From positions 1 through 38,996 of the forward strand of contig CAMLSG010000019.1 in NCBI GenBank assembly GCA_946482635.1: a stretch of DNA of 38,996 nucleotides, read 5' to 3'. This stretch comes from an uncultured Duganella sp. Its GTDB lineage: Bacteria > Pseudomonadota > Gammaproteobacteria > Burkholderiales > Burkholderiaceae. Shown here piece after piece: positions 32,500-38,996 of the stretch. Position 1 is the stretch's first letter. Every line of letters starts with the position of its first letter. Both the position numbers and the translations under genes were made by a program. The notes below the pieces were generated by a model. The model was given only the letters and a program-made list of their open reading frames with translations, did no database searches and was not told where the DNA came from.

Positions 32500-33759
32500 A
32501 TGAGCCCGTACGCCGCCTGGATGCTGGCGCAGGAGGCGCGGTCCTTGCTGACGCGCCTGGCCCGCGTGCTGCCATTCGCCCTGATCGAGCCGATGGTGCC
32601 GGCTGCAGCCTTGCTGCCGCGGGCGCAGATCGGCATCGAGCGCCAGCTGGTGGCGGGGCGGCGCGAGCTGCGGGCGATGGTGCGCGGCTTCCTGCACTGG
32701 CTGCGCAGCCCTGCCGGGCGGCGCGCCAGCCCGGCGCAGGCCCAGCGCCGCTTCACCTTCCTGCGCATGAAGTTCAATGCGGCGCTGATCCAGTTCGACA
32801 TGTTCAACGACGTGGTGACGCAGCGCAGCGAACATCGCAACGGCGTATGGCTGGCGGGGCTGGACGTTGCTTCGGCTGACGCCCTGGCCCTGCGCGGCGG
32901 CTATTACACGCCGCCGCCGGTGGTGTGCTACCTCGATCGCGGACCGGGGGCGGCGATCCGCAGGGCCCGCACCCGGCTGCCGGGTGGCGGCGACAATCCC
33001 GTCGCCATCATCCGGGTGCCGCGCGAACGCATGGTGGGCGCCAGCATCGCGTCCTCCTTGTTCCACGAGGTGGGGCACCAGGGCGCCGCGCTGCTGGACC
33101 TTGTGAACTCGCTGCGCCCGGTCCTGCAATCGCTGCAGTCCGGCGCCACCGGGCCGGCCCAGGTGTGGAAGCTGTGGGAGCGCTGGATTTCGGAGATCGT
33201 CGCCGACTTCTGGTCGTTGGGCAGGGTCGGCGTGGCTGCCACCCATGGCCTGATCGGCGTGGTCAGCCTGCCGCGCATTTTCGTCTTCCGCATCAACATC
33301 GACGACCCGCATCCGGTGCCCTGGATCCGGGTGCTCCTGAGCTGCGCGATGGGCGAGCGGCTTTATCCGCATCCGCAGTGGCAGCGCATGGCGCGCTTGT
33401 GGGAATCCTACTATCCCCTCGATGGCGTGCCGGAAGCCGACCGGCAATTGCTGATGGCCCTGCGCGATTCGATGCCGGCGCTGGCCGGCCTGCTGGCCAA
33501 TCACCGTCCGGCCCTGCTGCGGGGGGCTTCGCTGCCGCAGGCGCTGCAGGTGGACCAGCGGCAGCCGGCCTACCTGGCATTGCTATTCCGGCTGTGGCAG
33601 CGCAAGCCTGAGCGCATGTACGACGCTTCGCCGGTGCTGGTATTCGCCGTGATCGGCCAGGCGCGCGCGGACGGCATCCTGAGCCCGGAACACGAAAGCA
33701 TCCTGCTGGGGCGCCTGCTCACGCACTGGGCCCTTCGCAATACCTTGACTGATATTTGA
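32500..33759 (+). CDS. putative zinc metalloprotease (HExxH...ExxAD)
   Basis: A 419-residue protein 5 bases after the first cluster gene. It contains HEVGH at residues 189-193 (SLFHEVGHQGAALLDL) and E232-x-x-A-D236 in SEIVADFWSLGRVG. This spacing is like gluzincins of the M48 type, in which the two His and the later Glu bind zinc. The helix around SLFHEVGHQ fits the active-site helix. No signal peptide or strong membrane segment is evident, so it is probably cytosolic. The remainder is not recognised. Processing of one of the glycine-zipper proteins is a natural guess from context but is inference. Confidence 0.7.
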   Translation: MSPYAAWMLAQEARSLLTRLARVLPFALIEPMVPAAALLPRAQIGIERQLVAGRRELRAMVRGFLHWLRSPAGRRASPAQAQRRFTFLRMKFNAALIQFDMFNDVVTQRSEHRNGVWLAGLDVASADALALRGGYYTPPPVVCYLDRGPGAAIRRARTRLPGGGDNPVAIIRVPRERMVGASIASSLFHEVGHQGAALLDLVNSLRPVLQSLQSGATGPAQVWKLWERWISEIVADFWSLGRVGVAATHGLIGVVSLPRIFVFRINIDDPHPVPWIRVLLSCAMGERLYPHPQWQRMARLWESYYPLDGVPEADRQLLMALRDSMPALAGLLANHRPALLRGASLPQALQVDQRQPAYLALLFRLWQRKPERMYDASPVLVFAVIGQARADGILSPEHESILLGRLLTHWALRNTLTDI

Positions 33760-33772
33760 GGAGAGTTCCATC

Positions 33773-35950
33773 ATGACGAAAACGAGTGCGGCGGCCGCAG
33801 GCAAAAGCGGCAAGATCGATATCAACGTGCGGGCCCGGATCTCGGACGATCGCTGGGTCCCGGTGGTGCATGCGCACCTGCTGCTGGTGCAGCCCTCCGA
33901 TGCCCAGTTGAAGCAGCTGCAGTTGCTCAATGAAGGCAAGGGCACGCCGGAAGAGGCGCGCAAGATGATGGCTGCCTGGCCCGTGCTGCGGCCGACTCAT
34001 ACCGGCCCGAATGGGCATGCGCGCTTCGACGGATTGGAGATCGGCACCTATTACGTCGCCTACAACAACGTCACGCCCTTCGACGACGATTTCGTGCGCT
34101 TCAACCGGGTCGACATCCTGAGCACTGACACGCGCGGCGAAACCGAATTCGTCCTGGATCCGAAGTTGCGGCTCGACCCGGTGTTCTTCGCCAACGGCGA
34201 CAACCAGGACCGGCCCCACGGTCTGGTCGGCGACACCGTCTGGGTATCGGTGGCGCGCTGTGGCGAAGTCCAGTCCAATCCAATGGCGGGCATGTACTAC
34301 GTTCCGGAGCCTCCGTTGCAGAGCCAGGCGCCCAAGGGCGTCAAGTCGAGCATGCGACTGAACGCCGTTGGCACGACCGAGGTGGCGCTCAACATCTATA
34401 TGGCCGCGCTGGAACCGGATGGCGTTACGCCGGACCCGAACGATGCGGCCCATTACCGCGCATCGGAGCCGGTGATCGTCGACGAAGGCAATGCGACGCA
34501 GGTCAGCGGCACGATCACCACCCAGGCTTCACGCACGGAAGCAGAATTCCGTCCCGTGCTCGCGCACTGGACGCTGATCCGCAACAGTGCCGAAGCGCTG
34601 TCCTTCAATACCTACAAGCTGTTCATCGACCACCTGTTCTGCAACGATGCCGGCGGCGACGTGCCGGAATTTGAACGCGGCCGCTTTGACGAGAAGGAGC
34701 GCGCGTTCCGATTGCTGGAGAAACGGCGCACCCTGCCTTTCAGCGATTCCGATTCCTACCGGGTGCTGAAGGCCGCCACCGAAGCGTTTGTGATGGTGAA
34801 CTGCGGCGTGCTGCGCACACCGTACGCCTTCCGCCCCCAGGAAGATGCCGATTACCTGGACCGGCGCGACCTGCCGGGCGACCACAAGCTGGAGGACGAA
34901 CTGGTCAAGCGCTACCTGACCGCGCTGGACCCGAAAACCCGCATCCTGCCTTACCTGGCCCTGATCCGCAGCAAGCTGCCGGACGTGCGCATCCACATGG
35001 ACCACAAGGACCACCACGACGCCGAACTGTGCGCGGGTTTCATCCGCGACCGCCTGGTCAATCCCTGCATGATGGAGCTGATCTGGTCTTACTGGCAGGA
35101 AGAGGGCATGCTGGTGCAAACCATGAACGCGATCACGCGCCGCTTCCAGAACGTGCGCTCGCCGGCCCATGGCAACGGACTCGACCCGCTGGCCAATATG
35201 GAAGTGGACATGCTGCGGCCCCTGAACAACCTGCTGTGGGGTTATGTGCAGGATGAACAGCACCGCCTGAGCGTGGTGCGCCGCAATTACGAGTACGACC
35301 ACCACTACGGCATCCACCTGGACGGCAAGGCCGTGCGCGATTTCCGCCCGGCCGACAGCCGCTCCAAGTTCGTCGAGGCCTTCCACAACCTGCTGCGCCA
35401 GCTGATGCCGTTTTACCGCCAGGACGACGACACCACGGTGAAGGCCGACGCTTTCCCGATCCTGAACGCGCTGAAGGAGGTACACCTGATCCTGTCTCAG
35501 GGAGCGCACAACCAGTTCGGCGACCTGCCGTCCACCGCGCGCATCGAAATGCTGATGCAGCAATGGATGCTGGCGCGCCCCGAATTCCGCGAATTCCTGC
35601 CGACCCGGCTGATGGTGGCCCATCCCGAGCCGTGGATGGACCGCGTCGACGCGATGAAGAAGGTGCAGGGCTGGAGCGACACCAGCATCGCGCATTTCCG
35701 CGACCTGGCCATGTTCGGCGAACAGCTGCTGCTGTCGATCCGGTACACCCACTGGAGCGACGTGTACGACCCGACCGAGGCCTTTGCATGGGCGCGCTTC
35801 TGGCGTCCGCAAGCTCAAGGCTATATGCACGCGTACAGGGCGGTGACCGGTGTCGACCTGACCTCGGAAATCGCCAATCCCAAACTGGAGGCGAGCATGC
35901 CGTCGGTGTTGCTGCGGCAGCGGCTGGAGGCCATGCCGCGCACGGCGTGA
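33773..35950 (+). CDS. large protein of unknown function with N-terminal Ig-like domain
   Basis: 725 residues, starting behind GGAG. The first about 125 residues look like a beta-sandwich of the carboxypeptidase-regulatory or prealbumin-like kind: WVPVVHAHLLLVQPSD, then GPNGHARFDGLEIGTYYVAYN. A second beta-rich region follows to about residue 250 (TTEVALNIYMAALEPDG). The rest is mainly helical and rich in Trp, His, Arg and acidic residues, for example HMDHKDHHDAELCAGFIRD and NYEYDHHYGIHLDGKAVRDF. The His/Asp clusters could bind metal, but no known catalytic motif stands out. No signal peptide. It is the largest product of the cluster and may be its scaffold or main enzyme. Confidence 0.75.
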   Translation: MTKTSAAAAGKSGKIDINVRARISDDRWVPVVHAHLLLVQPSDAQLKQLQLLNEGKGTPEEARKMMAAWPVLRPTHTGPNGHARFDGLEIGTYYVAYNNVTPFDDDFVRFNRVDILSTDTRGETEFVLDPKLRLDPVFFANGDNQDRPHGLVGDTVWVSVARCGEVQSNPMAGMYYVPEPPLQSQAPKGVKSSMRLNAVGTTEVALNIYMAALEPDGVTPDPNDAAHYRASEPVIVDEGNATQVSGTITTQASRTEAEFRPVLAHWTLIRNSAEALSFNTYKLFIDHLFCNDAGGDVPEFERGRFDEKERAFRLLEKRRTLPFSDSDSYRVLKAATEAFVMVNCGVLRTPYAFRPQEDADYLDRRDLPGDHKLEDELVKRYLTALDPKTRILPYLALIRSKLPDVRIHMDHKDHHDAELCAGFIRDRLVNPCMMELIWSYWQEEGMLVQTMNAITRRFQNVRSPAHGNGLDPLANMEVDMLRPLNNLLWGYVQDEQHRLSVVRRNYEYDHHYGIHLDGKAVRDFRPADSRSKFVEAFHNLLRQLMPFYRQDDDTTVKADAFPILNALKEVHLILSQGAHNQFGDLPSTARIEMLMQQWMLARPEFREFLPTRLMVAHPEPWMDRVDAMKKVQGWSDTSIAHFRDLAMFGEQLLLSIRYTHWSDVYDPTEAFAWARFWRPQAQGYMHAYRAVTGVDLTSEIANPKLEASMPSVLLRQRLEAMPRTA

Positions 35951-35957
35951 GGCGGCG

Positions 35958-36995
35958 GTGCGCGCCGATTTCACCAGCGCGCTGTACCTGGGCATGCGGC
36001 ACGCCGCGCAATCGCTGCCTGCCTGGGACGAGCTGACTTTGGGGAAGCCGGCGGCGCTGGAACCGGTGCCGGGAGAAACGGAGCTGGGCGCCAGCCTGGC
36101 GCGGCTGATGGACTGCGAGGCGGCCTGCCTGCTGACCTCCAGCCTGCACCTGTTCTGGGACCTGTTTGGCTGGATGGCCGCGGCACGGGTTGCGCTGCTG
36201 GTGGACAGCGCGGCATATCCGGTGGCGCGCTGGGGTGCCGAACGTGCCGGCGCACAAGGGGTGCCGCTGCAATGCTTCAGCCACGGCAATGCGTCCCAGG
36301 CCGCGGCATTTGCCCGGCGCTGGCGGGAAGCAGGGCGCAGGCCGGTGATCCTGTCGGATGGCTATACGCCGGGCGATGCCGCCGCACCGCCGCTGGCGGC
36401 GTATGCCGACATTGCCGATTCATTCGGCGGCTTGCTGCTGCTGGACGATACCCAGGCGCTTGGCGTAGTGGGACTGGATGGCGGTGGATCGGTGGCCGAG
36501 CATGGCCTTGGCGGCGCGTCGGTACTGGCGGGCGCCTCGATGGCCAAGGGTTTCGGAGCACCGCTGGCGGTTCTCGCGGGGCCGCGCAAGCTACTGGGCG
36601 GCTTCATGGCAGCCAGCGAAACGCGGGTCCATTGCAGCCCGCCATCGGTGGCCGCGGTTGCAGCCGGCCGCTGTGCTCTGGAGGCCAACCGCAGGCTGGG
36701 ACGGGTCTTGCGCGAACGGCTGCGTGAACGGATTGCGCAACTGCAGGCGATCCTTGCCGGTTTCGGGATCGCCTGCATGGGCGGCGATTTCCCGGTCCAG
36801 CGAGTCGTGCTGCCGCCCTTGTGCGATGGAGAGGCGTTGCAGGGCGAACTATCGCTGGCAGGTATTGAAGTGCTGTTGCAGGGAACACCGGCAAGGCCGG
36901 TCCTCACTTTGCTGCTGCGGGCTGACCACAGCGCACAGGAGGTGGCCTATGCCGCCCGCTCGATCGGACAACTGATGGAGGTGCTGCATGTTTGA
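35958..36995 (+). CDS. divergent alpha-oxoamine-synthase-like PLP enzyme (BioF-like)
   Basis: A 345-residue fold-type-I PLP enzyme. It starts at GTG 35958, with GAGGCGG upstream, 7 bases after the previous stop. The Schiff-base Lys is K197 in ASMAKGFGAPLAVLAGP. The Asp that binds the PLP ring nitrogen fits D163 or D164 in LLLLDDTQALGVVG. In BioF and related synthases this motif reads DDAH, so His is replaced by Gln166. The ring-stacking His of the D-x-x-x-H-A-S motif appears as Tyr in LVDSAAYPVARWG. These changes suggest altered chemistry. The protein is also shorter than BioF (about 385). It overlaps the next gene by 8 bases. Confidence 0.75.
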   Translation: MRADFTSALYLGMRHAAQSLPAWDELTLGKPAALEPVPGETELGASLARLMDCEAACLLTSSLHLFWDLFGWMAAARVALLVDSAAYPVARWGAERAGAQGVPLQCFSHGNASQAAAFARRWREAGRRPVILSDGYTPGDAAAPPLAAYADIADSFGGLLLLDDTQALGVVGLDGGGSVAEHGLGGASVLAGASMAKGFGAPLAVLAGPRKLLGGFMAASETRVHCSPPSVAAVAAGRCALEANRRLGRVLRERLRERIAQLQAILAGFGIACMGGDFPVQRVVLPPLCDGEALQGELSLAGIEVLLQGTPARPVLTLLLRADHSAQEVAYAARSIGQLMEVLHV

Positions 36996-38070
36996 GACAA
37001 TGGAGTTCGAATGGCGGCCCAAGGGCGGCCGCCCAATGGGACGGGGCCGTGCCCGTCCCGCCCGCAAATTCCGCCCCGTGCCGGTGTATGGCGGTGGCTG
37101 GCCTTACCGCGCGCCGGTGTTCGAGCCGCTGCCGTTGCTCGAACCGCCCGCCGGCGACGAGCCGGGTCCCGATGAAGGCGACGGCGACGGGGAGGTGCCG
37201 CCGACCATCGCCGCGGCAGTGGGACGCATGCCGCCCGCACTGCAGCCGGCCTATGCGCTGATCGCCCCGCTTGACCGGGCCCCGGGCGACCCGCGCACGC
37301 ACGGGCCCGGGCTTTACTACCTCGAATTCACGGTCAACGGCCAGCGCCGGGGCTACAGCGGACAGGCCCGGCACATGGGCCAGCGCCTGGCGCAGCACCG
37401 TATCTGCGCCGGCATGATGGGCATCCGTCCATCCGAAGTCAGCGTCTATGTCGCCGCCAACCTGGCGGACGACGCCGACCGGCGCCGGCGCGAACGGACC
37501 CTGCACGACACGATGTTCAGGCATCACCAGGGCGTGCTGACCAACCAGCGCCGCGAACTGGAGTTCGAGGTGCTGGGCGAAGAGCATGAAGCGCCCTGCG
37601 GCTGCAAGCGCTGCCAGCACGGCCCGTTCAGCTCCGAGCAGGAAATGGAACTGGCGATGGAACTGCTTGGCGTGCAAAGCGAAGAGGAACTGGAGCAGTT
37701 CCTGGGCAAGATGTTCAAGGGTGTCTGGAACGGCATCAAGAAAGTCGCCAAGCCGCTGGGCGGCATCCTGAAGGGCATCGCGAAGAAGGCTTTGCCCTTC
37801 GTCGGCGGCGCACTCGGATCGTTCATCCCGATTCCCGGCGTCGGGACGGCATTGGGCCGGGCGCTGGGCGGTGCGCTGAGCAACGCGCTTGAGATGGAAA
37901 TGCAGGAAATGCCGGAGGTGGACCGCGAGATGGAAGTGGCGCGCCGTTTCGTGCGCATCGCCGGCAGCGCTGCGCAGGCGGCCGGCGACAGCGACGGCAG
38001 TCCGCAAGCGGTGCGCCGCGCCGTGCTGGAAGCCTTGCGCACACACGCTCCGCACTTTGGCAAGTCATGA
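36988..38070 (+). CDS. GIY-YIG-like nuclease domain fused to the glycine-zipper/DREFE-type module
   Basis: 360 residues. After a Pro/Arg-rich leader, residues 108-190 show a GIY-YIG pattern: G108-L-Y110-Y111, then G122-Y123-S-G125, R133 and H137 in RHMGQRLAQH, E169 and N186 in the canonical order. The nuclease Tyr, Arg, Glu and Asn positions are all occupied. A CGCKRCQH cluster follows (C204, C206, C209, H211). Then come EMELAMELL and EQFLG (236-240), a cationic glycine zipper (about 250-292) and a third copy of the module (DREMEVARRFVRIAG to THAPHF, 312-357). It shares this half with the first cluster protein. ATG at 36988 has GGAG upstream and overlaps the previous stop by 8 bases. Confidence 0.78.
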   Translation: MFETMEFEWRPKGGRPMGRGRARPARKFRPVPVYGGGWPYRAPVFEPLPLLEPPAGDEPGPDEGDGDGEVPPTIAAAVGRMPPALQPAYALIAPLDRAPGDPRTHGPGLYYLEFTVNGQRRGYSGQARHMGQRLAQHRICAGMMGIRPSEVSVYVAANLADDADRRRRERTLHDTMFRHHQGVLTNQRRELEFEVLGEEHEAPCGCKRCQHGPFSSEQEMELAMELLGVQSEEELEQFLGKMFKGVWNGIKKVAKPLGGILKGIAKKALPFVGGALGSFIPIPGVGTALGRALGGALSNALEMEMQEMPEVDREMEVARRFVRIAGSAAQAAGDSDGSPQAVRRAVLEALRTHAPHFGKS

Positions 38071-38795
38071 TCATCGACTGCCATTGCCACGCCGGCCCCG
38101 GCGACGGCTTGACCGGTCCCTGGGACAGCAACGCCGCGCTGGGCCGCTATGCTCGGCGCGCGCGCGAAGCCGGCATCGACCGCACTGTGTTGCTGGCCGC
38201 CTTCCATTCCGATTACGGCGCCGCCAACGAAGGCGTGGCGCGGCTGGTGGCGGCGGAGCCCGACCGCTACCTGGCGTTCGCTTTCGTGCACGCCCGGCGC
38301 GACGCGGGCCGCATCGGTGCGCTGGTGCGCAAGGCCGTGGAGGAATACGGTTTTGCCGGCATCAAGCTGCATCGCCACGACGCCCCCATTACCGGCGAGG
38401 TGTGCGAGGTGGCGCGGCACTTCGGGTTGCCGGTGCTGTACGATCCGGTCGGCGTGACGTCGGTGGCGGAGCTGCTGGCCGAGCAGTACCCTGACGTGAA
38501 TTTCATCCTGCCCCACCTTGGCAGCTTTGCCGACGACTGGTCGGCGCAATTAGCGCTGGTCGACCACCTGGCGCGGCACCGCAATATCTACACCGACAGC
38601 GCCGGCGTGCGCCGCTTCGACCTGCTGGAGCAGGCAATCCGGCGCGCCGGTGCGCACAAGGTCTTGTTCGGCACCGACGGTCCATGGCTGCACCCCGGCG
38701 TGGAACTGGAGAAGATCCGCTTGCTGCGGCTGGGGGCAGGGGATGAAGGCCTGGTCCTGGGCGGCAACCTGCTGCGCCTGATCGGCCGTGGCTAG
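38067..38795 (+). CDS. amidohydrolase family (amidohydrolase_2) protein
   Basis: A 242-residue TIM-barrel hydrolase, smaller than typical members (about 280-330). Metal-binding motifs are visible: H6-C-H8 in IIDCHCHAG, His in AGIKLHRHD, His in NFILPHLGSF, and Asp in VLFGTDGPWLHPG. Members act as decarboxylases, lactonases or amidases, and the substrate is unknown. It starts with an ATGA overlap on the GIY-YIG fusion gene, showing it belongs to the cluster. Its stop shares bases with the stop of the converging Fis-type gene. Confidence 0.88.
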   Translation: MIIDCHCHAGPGDGLTGPWDSNAALGRYARRAREAGIDRTVLLAAFHSDYGAANEGVARLVAAEPDRYLAFAFVHARRDAGRIGALVRKAVEEYGFAGIKLHRHDAPITGEVCEVARHFGLPVLYDPVGVTSVAELLAEQYPDVNFILPHLGSFADDWSAQLALVDHLARHRNIYTDSAGVRRFDLLEQAIRRAGAHKVLFGTDGPWLHPGVELEKIRLLRLGAGDEGLVLGGNLLRLIGRG

Positions 38796-38996
38796 GCCGG
38801 CGCATTGCGCGCCTTGCGGCGCAGTTGCAGCGTGCGGTCGGTCACGCCCAGGCGCAGCGCGGCGCGCTGGTTGTTGTCGCCTTCCTGCTGCAGCACCAGC
38901 TGGATGGCCGTATCGGTGGCAGCCTGGCCGATGCGCGACTGTTTGACGCCCAGGTCGACCGCGCGGCCGATGGCGTTGATAAACGCGGCATCGGGC
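38792..38996 (-). CDS. C-terminal end of a Fis-type HTH regulator, probably a sigma-54 activator (5' end beyond window)
   Basis: Only the last 67 residues are inside the window, with TAG at 38792-38794. They contain AATDTAIQLVLQQEGDNN followed by RAALRLGVTDRTLQLRRKAR, a Fis-family helix-turn-helix like the C-terminus of enhancer-binding proteins such as NtrC. The AAA+ domain that would prove this lies outside the window. It is convergent with the sigma-54-promoted cluster, and its stop overlaps that of the amidohydrolase. Control of the cluster by this protein is inference from the pairing. Confidence 0.68.
   Translation of the reverse strand, partial: PDAAFINAIGRAVDLGVKQSRIGQAATDTAIQLVLQQEGDNNQRAALRLGVTDRTLQLRRKARNAPA

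Noticed and set aside
32116..33504. 462-residue minus-strand frame opposite the first cluster gene and the metalloprotease-like gene
   Set aside because: The plus-strand frames have ribosome-binding sites, operon spacing and motifs (HEVGH, repeated modules). The antisense product is a shadow.
1..38996. CRISPR arrays, tRNA or rRNA genes, insertion sequences
   Set aside because: No regularly spaced repeats, no cloverleaf-like or ribosomal sequences and no transposase motifs were found by reading both strands.

Overview
The window is GC-rich, densely coding DNA from a beta-proteobacterium, most likely an Oxalobacteraceae member of the Massilia/Duganella group. This is inferred from gene content: an RpfE-type gene next to recJ, a lolC/lolE/lolD-tatD-comEC run, a PEP-CTERM protein and a Cpx-like stress system. 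No rRNA, tRNA, CRISPR array or insertion sequence was recognised, and no gene-free stretch exceeds 300 bases.

Left part (1-12993). A minus-strand operon encodes three tandem phage-tail-collar (MdpB-like) proteins, a GNAT acetyltransferase and a DUF6916-like protein cut by the window edge, with a PEP-CTERM protein upstream. On the plus strand follow a lipoprotein CpdB-type nucleotidase and a large DUF3857/transglutaminase/Sel1 protein. Next, on the minus strand, is an Xre-RES toxin-antitoxin pair with DUF2288 behind it and a clear promoter/operator in front. After it lies an isolated, eroded pair of type VI secretion baseplate genes (tssF broken, tssG shortened) and a small SnoaL-like lipoprotein.

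Middle part (12994-26830) is housekeeping: recJ and its RpfE-type partner, two paralogous Lol permeases with LolD, TatD, ComEC, a zinc-finger membrane protein with a helical-repeat C-terminus, a rhomboid protease, an alpha/beta hydrolase and dCTP deaminase.

Right part (26834-38996). A CpxA/CpxR pair is divergent from a Spy/CpxP-like gene, a Pro-rich protein and a Tat-lipoprotein intradiol dioxygenase. Two helically phased CpxR-type boxes lie between them. A terminator-like palindrome follows, then a consensus sigma-54 promoter driving a compact six-gene cluster (31322-38795). The cluster encodes a double-module glycine-zipper protein, an HExxH/ExxAD putative metalloprotease, a 725-residue protein of unknown function, a divergent BioF-like PLP enzyme, a GIY-YIG-like nuclease fused to the same glycine-zipper module, and an amidohydrolase. 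It ends tail-to-tail against a Fis-type helix-turn-helix C-terminus that looks like a sigma-54 activator. This cluster is the best candidate for an undescribed system: apparently sigma-54-controlled, polymorphic-toxin-like or modified-protein-like, function unknown.
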